Positions 1-9,475 of a stretch of 56,887 nucleotides of DNA are shown piece by piece (the first letter of the stretch is position 1; each line of letters begins with the position of its first letter). The position numbers and the translations under genes were made by a program. A model generated the notes under the pieces. It did not search any database, was not told the DNA's origin, and was given only the letters and a program-made list of their open reading frames with translations. Source of the DNA: Pseudonocardiales bacterium (GTDB taxonomy: Bacteria > Actinomycetota > Actinomycetes > Mycobacteriales > Pseudonocardiaceae); the NCBI GenBank assembly GCA_023252195.1, contig JAHEXI010000022.1:1-56887 (forward strand), read 5' to 3'.

Positions 1-283
1 TCCCGCGGAAACCGGAAGCCGGCGAACGCCGATGGTGGCGGGAGGACCGGACGAACACGGCGGATGCAGCGCATGAGCCTGAGCATGCCGAACGACGTCC
101 TACCTCTGTGCAACAGTCCCGGCCAGGTTGGTGGCGGGATCATCGCGAGGCATCGACCCAGTAAAGCAGCGGCCAGCGGTCGCATCCGGGATCGACACGG
201 CCAGACCGGTTCGCAGGGCCCACCGGGGTGCCGGCCCTCGACCGGTGCGGCTGCTCCCGCAGCGCCGGCGAACCAGCCGGAGG
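1..283. other. no gene recognised
   Basis: Open frames are short, mutually overlapping, and rich in Arg, Pro and Ala, as expected of shadow frames in high-GC DNA. I see no ribosome binding site, RNA gene or clear repeat. It may be continuing debris of the remnant that follows. Confidence 0.4.
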
Positions 284-505
284 TCAGTCCCATGCTGCGC
301 TGTCGGCGATGGTGTTCCAGAACATTAGCTCATAAGAATGAACCCAGCCGGCCGTAGGCCAAGGCCTCGTCGGTCTGCCGGCCCGCGTCGGGCCCGGCCT
401 GCAGCGCGGCCATGGCCTGCTCTTCAACCTCCGGCACCGGGGGGCGAAGAGATCGAAGAACCCGCACCCCTGGTCGTCGAAGCCATAGTGCTCCGCGCAT
501 CGCAC
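284..505 (-). pseudogene. C-terminal remnant of an iron-containing redox enzyme-like (haem-oxygenase-fold) protein
   Basis: Reading the minus strand and allowing two frame changes gives one continuous protein-like stretch: HYGFDDQG, GFFDLFAP, then PVPEVEEQAMAALQAG in a second frame, then VHSYELMFWNTIADSA back in the first. The YG(F/Y)DD...FFDLFA pattern and YELMFW ending resemble the C-terminus of TenA/haem-oxygenase-like iron-containing redox enzymes. The first shift is at a run of C residues on the coding strand. The N-terminal part, including most metal ligands, is absent and there is no start signal. It is non-functional as read. The family call is from motif memory only. Confidence 0.42.
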
Positions 506-552
506 CCGCGATGATGGCGCAGCGGTCGCCCCACGCGGCGAAGGGTGGTTGT

Positions 553-1170
553 TTATCCGACCTGTTTGATTGGAATTGATTGGCCGGGGGGTCTAGTCGC
601 TCTGCCGCCTTGCGGTTGAAAGCTTAATGTTCCGGATGCACCGGGTACTGCGTAGGACAGGTTTAGATTGCCGAGTTGGACAGTCACGTCCTGGGCAGTG
701 GGCAGTTGTGTTGGTCTGCCTTGGGCGGCAACACGAATAGCTTTGGCTGCGGTGGCGAGTGCGTCGTGATGTTCGATGGTGTAGCCGTCTATGTCTTCTT
801 CTTTAAATCCCAAGGTCTGGTAGGCCTTGAGAAAGTCTGGGTAACCGGAGGCGGCGGGATCTGCCGAGGTTGCGACGACTACCTTGACGTTGATACCTTG
901 AATTACTTGCTGTACGGACTCGAGTACGCTATGAAACGCGCTCGTGGCGACCAGGACGGTCAGTGCTTGATTTTTGCATGTCCGGGCTGCCAGCGCCTCG
1001 GCAAATGCTTTTAGATCGACCGATCGCCCGGCATAGAACACCATATTTAGAGGATTTCTGGGGTCGTTGGCGGCGTTGCACAGGTTTGTCACGATCGGGA
1101 CGAAGACATCGGGTTGTGCGGGACCTCGTTGGGTAGCTCCCCGGAATTCTTGGTCGGGGAACTTGACAGA
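553..1170 (-). pseudogene. C-terminal remnant of a periplasmic-binding-protein-like protein
   Basis: The minus strand is open from an in-frame TGA near 1175 to the TAA at 553-555 and encodes about 200 residues. It contains VFVPIVTNLCNAANDPRN, FYAGRSVDLKAFAEAL, LTVLVATSAFHSV and a SYAVPGASGTLSF strand. The order FYAGR...F...L...C...V resembles the second half of type 1 periplasmic-binding folds found at the end of long actinobacterial proteins. The N-terminal lobe is missing and there is no plausible start, so this is a fragment. A GTG at 1092 could be called as a start but splits the conserved part. Base composition is visibly more AT-rich here than in flanking DNA, which fits foreign origin. 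Confidence 0.55.
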
Positions 1171-1719
1171 TCATCGCTGTGGTAGTCCTGCGCGAGGGTC
1201 TGTGTGCAGTAGTCGGGACCTTGCCTCCCCCAAAATGTCTCGCTCTCGCTCGCATTCGTCGGTGCTGGGAGGTCTTGGGTGGCGGCCCAGGTGTTCTCGG
1301 CGGTTCTTCATGCTCAGGTCGGCCGACGTGGCGTTCGTGGATCCCGGCCGCGACCGCGGACCGACCGATCGTCTGGGGCTCGCCCTCAAGCTCCGTACGT
1401 TGCCCTGTTGGGGTTCGTGCCGGACGAGGTCCGCTCGGTCCCGTCGACGGCGGTGACGCGGTGTGATGTGGGTGTCCCAGTTGACGGTGCCTCTGCTGAC
1501 GCCCGAGCCGGCACTCCGCGGACGTAACTGATACCCAGCCTGATCCCAGCATGACCCGATCGGGTGATATGGAGGTCTCACATCCCTGCACGGGTATCTG
1601 AGGAGATACCCGCCGCCTCACATCAGCGTCCTGTGTCATCCCCACGAGATCAGCATGAGGCCGCCGATCTACGTCATTCTTGGGCTCGATTCGGGCTGTT
1701 GCTATTGCAAGGAGGAATT
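1171..1719. other. gene-free stretch ahead of the peroxidase
   Basis: No credible coding sequence. Frames on both strands are Arg/Pro/Ser-rich and overlap one another. The only functional signal I see is the ribosome binding site AAGGAGG at 1709-1715 serving the peroxidase. A promoter for the peroxidase-lactonase genes probably lies here but I cannot identify its boxes. Confidence 0.4.
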
Positions 1720-3195
1720 ATGTCAATGCGTCATGGGTCCACAACTCGTGGGTTGGATGTACCGCGCGGTATGGATCCCCCCACGGGGCGCTTCGGTCGG
1801 ATGTTTCCTACGCTGGAGGCTCGCCCTCCGACGGGCCTCCCGATGGCTGAGAGGTTCGGCCTGCCTCAAGGGCTGATGGATGGCGGGTTCACTAGTCATG
1901 GTCAGGACAGTCCAACGATGGATGCGGGTTTCACCTTCTTCGGGCAGTTCATCGACCACAACCTGACCTTCGACGCGACCTCGATGCTGGGCCGGCAGAT
2001 GGACCCAGAGGCAATCCGTAACTTCCGGGTGCCGATGCTGGACCTGGACCACTTGTACGGCTCCGGGCCGTTCGCGAACCCACACCTGTATGACACGACC
2101 TCCGACAACACCAAGCTGACCCTGTCCGCCGACGGTGTGGACTTCGCGCGTACTCCGGCGGGCGTGGCGTTGATCGGGGACCCGCGCAATGACGAGAACC
2201 TGCTTCTCAACCAGCTACATCTGGCGTTCATCAAGTTCCACAACCAGGTCGTCGAGGCGCTAAAGACCCAAAAGATCACGGACGTGTTCGGTGAACATCT
2301 CCCACCAGCGCCGAACTCCGTCCCGCCGGAGCTACCGCCGAACGCCTCCATCGAGCAGCTGCTCAACGTCCGGACCTACTTCGACACGCTGTTCGCCAAG
2401 GCCCAGCAGATCGTGCGCTGGCATTATCAGTGGATCATCGTGCACGAGTACCTGCCCATCGTCGCCGGTCAGGACACCGTGGACCGGATCAATGAGAATG
2501 GGCTGCAGTTCTACCTGCCCGACGGTAGCCCGTTCATTCCGGTCGAGTTCGCCGTCGCCGCGTTCCGCTTCATGCACCCCACGATCCGCTCCGAATACAT
2601 CATCAAGGACGACAAGACGCTTCCGCTGTTCCCGCTCGACTTCGAGGATCCCCTCCCGCCCGCCGATCAGCGCGCTGACTTGCGGGGCGGCCCTGTGGCG
2701 CCAGAGTTCGCGGTGGACTTCACCAAGTTCTTCGCGATCAACGGTAGCCACCCGCAGCGGGCGAGGCGGATCGAAGCCAGGATCAACCGGCGCCTGCTGG
2801 ACCTGCCCCCGATCACGGACGTGCCGGCGGAGATCGCCCGGCAGTTGCGCTCACTCGCCGTGCGCAACCTGCTCCGCAGCGAGACCCAGGAACTGCCCTC
2901 CGGCCAGGACATCGCCCGCAAGATCGGTGAGATACCCCTCACCGACGCCGAACTGGGCACCACCGGCCCGATCTACCTCTGGTTCTACGTCCTCAGAGAG
3001 GCTGACCTGAAGCACAACGGCGGCCGGCTGGGACCCGTCGGCGCCCTGATTGTCGCCGAGGTCCTGCTCGGCGTCCTCGACGCCGACCCGATGTCCTACC
3101 GGTCCACCTTCCCGCGCTGGACACCGACTCTCGCCGATAGCGAAGGCCGCTTCGGCATCGCCGACCTGCTGTCTTTCGCCGGAGTCGTCAAATAA
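1720..3195 (+). CDS. animal-type haem peroxidase family protein
   Basis: About 491 residues. The ATG at 1720 is preceded by a strong AAGGAGG five bases upstream; an in-frame start 156 bases earlier would add an unconserved leader. Family landmarks are in order: GQFIDHNL near residues 74-81 (distal haem region with the essential His), VPMLDLDHLYGSGP, the GDPRNDENLLLNQLHLAFIKFHN block around residues 150-175, an RWHYQWIIVHEYLP helix, and FRFMHPTIR near residue 285 supplying the proximal His. No signal peptide or membrane segment is visible, so it is probably cytosolic. It would oxidise an unknown substrate with hydrogen peroxide. It lies 47 bp upstream of two lactonase-type propellers on the same strand, suggesting a shared oxidative pathway. 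Confidence 0.85.
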   Translation: MSMRHGSTTRGLDVPRGMDPPTGRFGRMFPTLEARPPTGLPMAERFGLPQGLMDGGFTSHGQDSPTMDAGFTFFGQFIDHNLTFDATSMLGRQMDPEAIRNFRVPMLDLDHLYGSGPFANPHLYDTTSDNTKLTLSADGVDFARTPAGVALIGDPRNDENLLLNQLHLAFIKFHNQVVEALKTQKITDVFGEHLPPAPNSVPPELPPNASIEQLLNVRTYFDTLFAKAQQIVRWHYQWIIVHEYLPIVAGQDTVDRINENGLQFYLPDGSPFIPVEFAVAAFRFMHPTIRSEYIIKDDKTLPLFPLDFEDPLPPADQRADLRGGPVAPEFAVDFTKFFAINGSHPQRARRIEARINRRLLDLPPITDVPAEIARQLRSLAVRNLLRSETQELPSGQDIARKIGEIPLTDAELGTTGPIYLWFYVLREADLKHNGGRLGPVGALIVAEVLLGVLDADPMSYRSTFPRWTPTLADSEGRFGIADLLSFAGVVK

Positions 3196-3242
3196 CCGCG
3201 AACTGGCGCGTCAACTCGACTTTGTCAATCAAGGAGCCAACG

Positions 3243-4364
3243 ATGACTACAGCAGGGCCCGAAACCGCCGGGGTTGTCTACGTCATGAGCAATCAGGACA
3301 CGGGTAACTCCGTCACGGTTTTCAACCGGGCGGCCGATGGCGGTCTCACCCGGGTGAAAACATTCCCCACCGGAGGCGTGGGCGCCGGAAACAGCATCAA
3401 CTCTCAAATCGATCCGTTGACGTCGCAGGGGTCACTCGCGTTAAGTGGCGATCGGCGCTTCCTGTTCGCGGTCGATGCCGGCAGCAACGAGATTTCCGTC
3501 CTGGCCGTCATGGATGAGACCCTGGAAGTGGTCGACCGGATGGGGTCCCAGGGCATCCGCCCGATCAGCGTCACCGTCCACGACAACCTGCTCTACGTGC
3601 TCAACCACGACGACTCGACCATCGCCGGGTTCAGCGTGGCCAATAACGGGAAACTGACCGCCCTGGCGGCTACCGCGACGCCGCTCGAAGGCACCAACAC
3701 GGATCCCGCCCAGGTGAGCTTCACCCCATCCGGGACCCAGCTGGTGGTCACCGAGAAAGCGACCAGCGTGATCGATGTCTTCGCTGTCGATGGCAGCGGA
3801 CACGTCGGCCCACCGATGAAGAACAACTCGAATGGCCAGGTGCCCTTCGGCTTCACCTTCGCCGGTCAGGATCTGCTGATTGTCTCCGAGGCCTCTAACG
3901 CCGCGTCCTCCTACCGGATCGAGAAGGACGGCTCGCTCACGGTGGTCAGTGGGTCGGTGCCCACGGAGGAAGACGCGGCGTGCTGGGCGGTGGTCAACAG
4001 CACCGCCGATCCGCGCTTCGCCTACGTGTCGAACGCGGTGAGCGGCTCGATCACGGGCTACCGCATCGACCCCACCGGCACACTGAGCCGGTTGAATCGA
4101 GACGGCCACACCGGCGTCACCCGGGACTCCCACGCCGCCCTGGACAGTGCGGTCAGCAGCGACGGCAGTTTCCTGTACGTGCTCACCGGGGGTTTTAATG
4201 TCCAAAGCGACCAGGCCGTTCCGTGCAACAAAATGATCATCAGCGCGTTCCGGATCGAAGCCGACGGCAGCCTTGACGCGTTGCCCGGTTTCGGTACTGC
4301 GGACAACGATCCCGGTCCCGCCCAGGGACTGGCGCCCGGCAGCACGGGGATCGTCGCGTTCTAA
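3243..4364 (+). CDS. lactonase-type seven-bladed beta-propeller protein (copy 1)
   Basis: 373 residues from ATG 3243, with AAGGAG seven bases upstream; an earlier in-frame start at 3222 lacks a site. Blade-like repeats run throughout, e.g. RFLFAVDAGSNEISVLAV, LLYVLNHDDSTIAGFSV, QLVVTEKATSVIDVFAV, RFAYVSNAVSGSITGYRI and FLYVLTGGF. This is the pattern of the lactonase (6-phosphogluconolactonase-like, PF10282) family. Substrate is unknown; members hydrolyse or bind sugar lactones or act as scaffolds. No signal peptide is obvious. It follows the peroxidase by 47 bp and is probably co-transcribed with it. A near-identical paralogue follows, so this is a tandem duplication. Confidence 0.8.
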   Translation: MTTAGPETAGVVYVMSNQDTGNSVTVFNRAADGGLTRVKTFPTGGVGAGNSINSQIDPLTSQGSLALSGDRRFLFAVDAGSNEISVLAVMDETLEVVDRMGSQGIRPISVTVHDNLLYVLNHDDSTIAGFSVANNGKLTALAATATPLEGTNTDPAQVSFTPSGTQLVVTEKATSVIDVFAVDGSGHVGPPMKNNSNGQVPFGFTFAGQDLLIVSEASNAASSYRIEKDGSLTVVSGSVPTEEDAACWAVVNSTADPRFAYVSNAVSGSITGYRIDPTGTLSRLNRDGHTGVTRDSHAALDSAVSSDGSFLYVLTGGFNVQSDQAVPCNKMIISAFRIEADGSLDALPGFGTADNDPGPAQGLAPGSTGIVAF

Positions 4365-4374
4365 TTCATTCCCA

Positions 4375-4414
4375 GCTGGTTCTTGGGCTCCTCGCGAGGA
4401 GCCCAAGAACCAGC
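4375..4414. terminator. perfect 40-bp palindrome between the two propeller genes
   Basis: The 20-base arm GCTGGTTCTTGGGCTCCTCG is followed directly by its exact reverse complement, with no loop in the DNA sequence. It begins 10 bases after the TAA of the first propeller gene. There is no T-run after it, as is common for actinobacterial terminators. It probably terminates or protects the 3' end of the peroxidase-lactonase message and uncouples the second copy. Confidence 0.7.
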
Positions 4415-4493
4415 GTCTCTCTTCGTTTCGCCGGGGTCGTCGAGATAAACCGGGAAATCCGGTCGACCCGGCTCGATCCATAAGGAGCTGACA

Positions 4494-5627
4494 ATGACTA
4501 CCGCAGGGCCTGGAAGTACCGGGTTCGTCTACGTTATGAGCGATCAGGACACGGGTAACTCCGTGACGGTTTTCAACCGAGCGACCGATGGTGGCCTCAC
4601 CAAGGGAGGAACGTTCCCGACCGGCGGTCTGGGTGCCGGAAACAGTATCGACTCGCAGAACGATTCATTGACTTCGCAGGGGGCGCTGGAGCTGAGTGAC
4701 GATCGGCGTTTCCTGTTCGCGGTCGACCCTGGCAGCGACGAGGTCTCCGTCTTCGCCATTAATGGAGATAAGCTGGAACTGGCCGATCGGGTCTCTTCCC
4801 GGGGTATCCGGCCGATCAGTGTCACCTCCCACGGTAACCTGCTCTACGTGGTCAACCACGACGGCCATCCGAATGTCGCCGGGTTCACCGTGGGCGACGA
4901 CGGGAAGCTGACTGCCCTTGCGGGCGAACCGACGCCGCTGGAAAGCGACAACGCGGATCCCGCCCAGGTGGGCTTCACCTCGGATGGGACCCAGCTGGTG
5001 GTGACCGAAAAAGGGACCGACGTGATCGACGTCTTCTCTATCGACGCCAACGGGCACGCCGGGTTTCCGAGGAAGAACAGTTCGAGCGGCCGGATACCCT
5101 TCGGCTTCACTTTCGCCACCGTCGTCGGCCGAGATCTGCTGATCGTCTCCGAGCTCTCCAACGCCGCGTCCTCCTACCGGATCGAGAAGGACGGTTCGCT
5201 CACGGTGGTCAGCGGATCGGTGTCCACGGAGGAGCAAGGAGCGTGCTGGGTGGTGACCAACAGCGTCGCCGATCCGCGCTTCGCCTACGTGTCGAACGCG
5301 GTGAGCGGCTCGGTCTCCGGCTACCGCATCGACCCCACCGGCACACTGAGCCTGTTGAATCGGGACGGTCATACCGGGATCACCCGTGATTCCCACGCCG
5401 CTCTAGACAGTGCCGTCAGCAGCGACGGCCGGTTCTTGTACATCATCACCGCAGGCTTCAACGAGCTGAGCGATCAAGCCGTGCCCAGCAACAAGATGAC
5501 GATCAGCGTGTTCCGGATCGAGGCCGACGGCAACCTTGACACGCTCCCCGGTTTCGGCACCTCCGACAGCGATCCCGGTGCTCCTCAGGGACTCGCGCCC
5601 GGCAGCCAGGGGATCGTCGCTATCTGA
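4494..5627 (+). CDS. lactonase-type seven-bladed beta-propeller protein (copy 2)
   Basis: 377 residues from ATG 4494 with AAGGAG upstream. It is a clear paralogue of the preceding propeller: same N-terminus MTTAGP, same GNSVTVFNRA, AYVSNAVSGS and DSHAALDSAVSSDG segments. It differs mainly in surface loops and carries a short insertion (ATVVGRDLLIVSE) in the middle. Duplication is recent enough for long stretches of near-identical DNA. It is separated from copy 1 by the palindrome, so it may have its own promoter in 4415-4480. The next gene is a LuxR-type regulator 83 bp downstream on the same strand. Confidence 0.8.
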   Translation: MTTAGPGSTGFVYVMSDQDTGNSVTVFNRATDGGLTKGGTFPTGGLGAGNSIDSQNDSLTSQGALELSDDRRFLFAVDPGSDEVSVFAINGDKLELADRVSSRGIRPISVTSHGNLLYVVNHDGHPNVAGFTVGDDGKLTALAGEPTPLESDNADPAQVGFTSDGTQLVVTEKGTDVIDVFSIDANGHAGFPRKNSSSGRIPFGFTFATVVGRDLLIVSELSNAASSYRIEKDGSLTVVSGSVSTEEQGACWVVTNSVADPRFAYVSNAVSGSVSGYRIDPTGTLSLLNRDGHTGITRDSHAALDSAVSSDGRFLYIITAGFNELSDQAVPSNKMTISVFRIEADGNLDTLPGFGTSDSDPGAPQGLAPGSQGIVAI

Positions 5628-5710
5628 TTCATTCTCACGTGCGTGCTGGTGAGTCGAGGATCGACTGGCCGTATAAGTGCACACGAAATGGATTACCGAG
5701 GGGCGTGGTC

Positions 5711-8494
5711 ATGGCAATGATCGGAGGATCCGAGCGTGCGCCCACCGGGATGGCTGAGCGCGGTGATGTGCTGGGTGCGTTGGAGCGGCTCCTCAATGAC
5801 GCCGGCGAGGGGCGGGGAGGGGCGCTGTTCGTGGTCGGGCCCGCGGGGTTGGGTAAAACCACCCTGCTTGAGCACGCGATCACCCTGGCGAAACCACGGT
5901 TTGTGGTTGGTGTTGGGCGTGGGGACCAGGTGGAGGCGGTATTGCCATTCGGCCTGATCGGACAGGCTCTCGATCAAGTACTTAAGGGGAAGCTTCTCGA
6001 TGGCAGCGTGGCGCTGGACGCTGACGGTGGTGAGGCCGCCGACATCTCCCCGCAGGCCCGCGTCTACGGCATTCTCCGGGGTGTGCGGGAGGCGGCGGTG
6101 CGTCCGTTGCTGCTGGCGCTCGATGATCTGCATTGGTCGGATCCGGACTCGCTGACGGTGATCCATCTGATCTGCCGTCGCTTGGCCTGCCTGCCGGTGG
6201 CGTTGATTGCTACCACGCGCCCGTGGCCGGCGGAGGCGGTGACCTCGGCGCAGGATCTGGCCGCCCAGGGGTTGGCCGTGATCGAGCCGCTGGCTCCGCT
6301 GAGCACCGATGCTGCTCGGGAGTTGCTGTGTTCCCGGGTGAGTGGGCAGGTTTCGGCTGAGGTAGTCGACCAGGCCATCGAGCTGTGTGGTGGCAATCCG
6401 TTGCTGGTGGAACAGGGCGCTCTGGAGCTGAGTCGAAGTGGAAGCTTCGCCCAGGGGCAGGTCTGGTTCTCTCGGTTCGTCGGGGTGGGCGCGGCTGGGC
6501 GTCGTTATCTGCAGGCGGCGAGCGTGCTCGGTACGCGATTTCGGGCCGCTGTCGCGACGGAGGTGGCCGGGTTGTCCGCGACCGAGGCCGCCACCGAGAT
6601 CGATGGTCTGTTCCGCGGCGGCCTGTTGCACGAGGCCGAGGGCGGGTGGGCGCGGTTCACCCACGCGCTGATCCGCCAAGGCGTCTACGAGGACATCGCA
6701 CCGCCAGTGCGCAGCGAGCTGCATGCCGCCTGCTTCCGTGCCTTGATCTCCTTCCGGGCGTATCCGGCGGAGGCCGCCGAGCATGCCCTGGCCGCTCACC
6801 TGGCCGGTGACCCCAAGGCGGTGGCCACCGTGGCCCGGGCGGGGCGTGAGGCACTGCGGGTCGGCGCGGTCCGCGCCGCCAGAAGCTACCTGGAAGCAGG
6901 GATACGGCTCGCGGATCAGCCCGCGCCGCCAGAACTGCTCTTCGACCTGGGTGCGGCGTTGATCGCCGACGGTGCCAGCGAGGACGCGATCGCCGTCTAC
7001 GAACAATTGGTGGGCTTTCCTGAGCTGTCCACGGCGGACCGTATCACCGTCTTGCGCCAGCTCGGACAGGCCCTGTTCATCACCGGCCGGATCGAGCGCG
7101 CCGCGGCCTGCTGTGAATCCGCGGCGGGTCTGGCCGAGCAGGACCATCCCGCCCTCGCCGTCGGAGCTCTGCTCGACCAGGCACTGCACTACCGAACACA
7201 CTCCGGTCCCCAAGCCGCGTTACGGTGGGCGAACCGAGCCGCCGAGCTGGCCACGGCCCGGGGGGTCATGCAGGCCTCTGCGCAGGCGGCCTGGGGTGAG
7301 CTCGCCTATCGCTGCGGCGATCCCGAAGGCCTGGAGGCGGCAGCGGCCGCTATCACCCGCGTAGACCTCATCCCCACCTCGCCGCCCACCGACCAGCACA
7401 GATACCAGCATCCCGCGCTGAGCTACGCGATCCTGGCGGTACAGGCGGAGCGGTTCACCGACGCCGAACGACTCCTCACCGAGATCCTGAGCTCAACCGA
7501 ACGCCGATGCGAACCACTGACTTTGCTCCTGGCAGCGATGGCGTGGATCGACGGCCTGTGCCGGCTGGGCCGGCTCAATGAGGCGCTTGCTGTCGCCGAT
7601 CGCCTGACCGAGCTCGCCGAGTTGTTCCCCTACACTTCCCGGTTGGCCATCAGCTACCGAGCGTGGGTCCTCCTTGAGCAAGGAGAGCTTGAACAAGCAG
7701 CTCGCTGCTGCGCGCAGCTGCCGACCACGACCCAGCACGACCGTTACAGCCTGCATCGCGCCGATGGGTTGGAGTTTCACCTGCGAGCAGTCCTCGCCTA
7801 CCGCCAAGGAGACGCCGAGACCGCGTGCTCGCTGTTCGCCCAACTTGAACAGTGGGCTGACCGCACCGGTGAGGCCGACCCGTCGTATCTGCCGTGGGCA
7901 GGCGACGCGATCGCCGCTCACCTGGCCTGTGGCCGAGACACCGACGCACGGCATGTCATCGACTGGGTCACCCAACGCGCCGTGGCGCTTCCCACCCGGT
8001 GGCCGAAAATCGTCGTCGCCACTGGACAGGCCGCCCTCGCTGAGTACGCCGGGGACCGAGCACTCGCGGAGACCTATTTCACCCACGCGCTCGATCTCCA
8101 CGCCGAGCTGCCCATGCCGCTGGCCCGGAGCCAGACATTGACCGACTACGGCGCCTTCCTGACCCGCGGCGCCGAGCTCACCCGGGCGCGGGAACTGCTC
8201 GCCGAAGCGCTGCGTATCGCCGAGGAATGCGGAGCCGGTTGGCATGCCCACCGAGCGCGGGTCGAGTGGCGGCGGGCCGGCGGGCGCACCCGCACCCGCA
8301 AACCCGACGAGCTCAGCCCACAGGAAGCTAGCGTCGCCCAGCTCGCCCAGGCCGGCCGAACCAACCGAGAGATCGCCCAGCAACTCCACCTGTCCATCAA
8401 GACGGTGGAGTCTCACCTCGGGCACATCTATCAAAAACTCGGCATCCGCAGCCGTTGGCAGCTCACAAGCCCCAACACCGGCACCGATGGCTGA
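5711..8494 (+). CDS. large ATP-binding LuxR-family (LAL-type) transcriptional regulator
   Basis: 927 residues from ATG 5711, with GAGGGG seven bases upstream (GTG 5705 is too close to that site). The N-terminal AAA/STAND ATPase has Walker A GPAGLGKTT at residues 43-51 and Walker B LLLALDDLHWSD near 135-145. A long alpha-helical, TPR-like middle follows (ALxxG and AAxxAE repeats from about 330 to 840). The C-terminal LuxR helix-turn-helix is at about 866-918: LSPQEASVAQLAQAGRTNRE, IAQQLHLSIKTVESHLGHIY. Length and architecture fit the MalT/LAL class, which bind an inducer and ATP before activating nearby operons. Being directly downstream of the peroxidase and propeller genes, it is a candidate pathway-specific activator for them. 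Confidence 0.85.
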   Translation: MAMIGGSERAPTGMAERGDVLGALERLLNDAGEGRGGALFVVGPAGLGKTTLLEHAITLAKPRFVVGVGRGDQVEAVLPFGLIGQALDQVLKGKLLDGSVALDADGGEAADISPQARVYGILRGVREAAVRPLLLALDDLHWSDPDSLTVIHLICRRLACLPVALIATTRPWPAEAVTSAQDLAAQGLAVIEPLAPLSTDAARELLCSRVSGQVSAEVVDQAIELCGGNPLLVEQGALELSRSGSFAQGQVWFSRFVGVGAAGRRYLQAASVLGTRFRAAVATEVAGLSATEAATEIDGLFRGGLLHEAEGGWARFTHALIRQGVYEDIAPPVRSELHAACFRALISFRAYPAEAAEHALAAHLAGDPKAVATVARAGREALRVGAVRAARSYLEAGIRLADQPAPPELLFDLGAALIADGASEDAIAVYEQLVGFPELSTADRITVLRQLGQALFITGRIERAAACCESAAGLAEQDHPALAVGALLDQALHYRTHSGPQAALRWANRAAELATARGVMQASAQAAWGELAYRCGDPEGLEAAAAAITRVDLIPTSPPTDQHRYQHPALSYAILAVQAERFTDAERLLTEILSSTERRCEPLTLLLAAMAWIDGLCRLGRLNEALAVADRLTELAELFPYTSRLAISYRAWVLLEQGELEQAARCCAQLPTTTQHDRYSLHRADGLEFHLRAVLAYRQGDAETACSLFAQLEQWADRTGEADPSYLPWAGDAIAAHLACGRDTDARHVIDWVTQRAVALPTRWPKIVVATGQAALAEYAGDRALAETYFTHALDLHAELPMPLARSQTLTDYGAFLTRGAELTRARELLAEALRIAEECGAGWHAHRARVEWRRAGGRTRTRKPDELSPQEASVAQLAQAGRTNREIAQQLHLSIKTVESHLGHIYQKLGIRSRWQLTSPNTGTDG

Positions 8495-8529
8495 CCTGGA
8501 GGGACGGATGAGGTCCGCCCCTCCAGGAA

Positions 8530-9108
8530 CTACTGGTCCTTCGGGGGACAACGCCCGCCGTCGGTGAGAGTTCCACCGCGCACGGTGGTAGCGATCACCA
8601 TGGCCACCGCCAGCAGGATCACGTCTTTGAGGACGTACTGGCCCTCCAGGGTGGGCATGTGGTGTGGTCCAGCGAACACCCGGCCAGCCAGCAGCACGGC
8701 TGGGGACAAGATACCGACCAGGTGACCCGCCAGCAGGCCGAGGGCCACCCTCAGCCACCGCCCACTGATCAATAACAGTCCGATGGCGCATTCCAGCGTC
8801 GCGATCAACGCTAGCGCGACGCCGTTGGGCACCACGGCGGGCACCAGCCCGAAGCTCAGCAGGTGCGTGGTCGCCAGGGCCAGGTCCTGGGCCGGGCTGA
8901 TTCCGGGGAAGAACTTCAGGATACCGAACTGGACATACACCGCCCCCATACCGATGCGCAACGCGATAATGCTGTATCGCATCAGCCAGCGGTGAACGGC
9001 GGCTTCCCCGGCATCTACCATGGCCAACGTCCTGGGCGCGACCCCGTCTTCTCGACGGATAACTTCAGCGTGGGTGTCTTCGTCGCCGGGATAGGTCTTG
9101 GTCGGCAT
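8530..9108 (-). CDS. DoxX/DUF417-like integral membrane protein
   Basis: 192 residues from ATG 9108, with AAGGAGG six bases upstream; a TTG six bases earlier is a poorer start. After a charged N-terminus (about 40 residues) there are four hydrophobic segments: SIIALRIGMGAVYVQFGILK, VVPNGVALALIATLECAIGL, LRVALGLLAGHLVGILSPAV and VILLAVAMVIATTV. The RIGMGAVYVQFGILKFFPG start of the first segment is typical of DoxX/YkgB-like proteins, small membrane proteins linked to oxidative stress or quinone-dependent steps. It converges on the LuxR regulator with 35 bp between stops. Function is not established. Confidence 0.7.
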   Translation of the reverse strand: MPTKTYPGDEDTHAEVIRREDGVAPRTLAMVDAGEAAVHRWLMRYSIIALRIGMGAVYVQFGILKFFPGISPAQDLALATTHLLSFGLVPAVVPNGVALALIATLECAIGLLLISGRWLRVALGLLAGHLVGILSPAVLLAGRVFAGPHHMPTLEGQYVLKDVILLAVAMVIATTVRGGTLTDGGRCPPKDQ

Positions 9109-9475
9109 GCTCAACCTCCTTGCGAATGAGAATTACAGATGAATCCGAGATGGTGAATGACACCGGGTGTCGTAGGTGGTCGTCCACGGGATATCAGTGT
9201 GGACTGGACGCCGGACGGTGTCGTCAGGACAACCCTGAAAATTAGTGGCCGCAACGGGGGCATTGACACCGGTTTTATCAGGGTGTCCCGGAGATTAGGA
9301 ATTACGATACGACAAGGGTGCCATTCAGGTTATACTATGATGTCAAGTCGATTACGACTATGTGAAGTCACGGGTTGCTGGCGAGGCTATTCGGATAACG
9401 TGGTCGCATGCAGGATGCCGGCGGGGCCAGCCCGTCGTAGGGCGGATGCCCGCGGCCATGCGCGTGGGGGGTGAC
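9109..9475. other. gene-free stretch
   Basis: Promoter side of the DoxX-like gene and the missing 5' part of the PhoU remnant. AT content is raised around 9120-9360. I see no RNA gene and cannot place promoter boxes with confidence. Confidence 0.35.

Noticed and set aside
929-1645. Long minus-strand open frame overlapping the substrate-binding remnant
   Set aside because: Arg/Pro/Ser-rich, no motif, no ribosome site, and it overlaps a protein-like frame in another phase.
3441-4481. Long minus-strand frame opposite the first propeller gene (a similar one lies opposite the second)
   Set aside because: It is the antisense shadow of a well-supported gene; the composition (Arg, Gly, Asp, His) mirrors the propeller's codon bias.
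5693-7213. 506-codon minus-strand frame opposite the LuxR-type regulator
   Set aside because: Antisense shadow with low-complexity composition; the sense gene has intact Walker and helix-turn-helix motifs.
7493-8791. 432-codon minus-strand frame opposite the regulator 3' end
   Set aside because: Overlaps two supported genes, no ribosome site, no motif.
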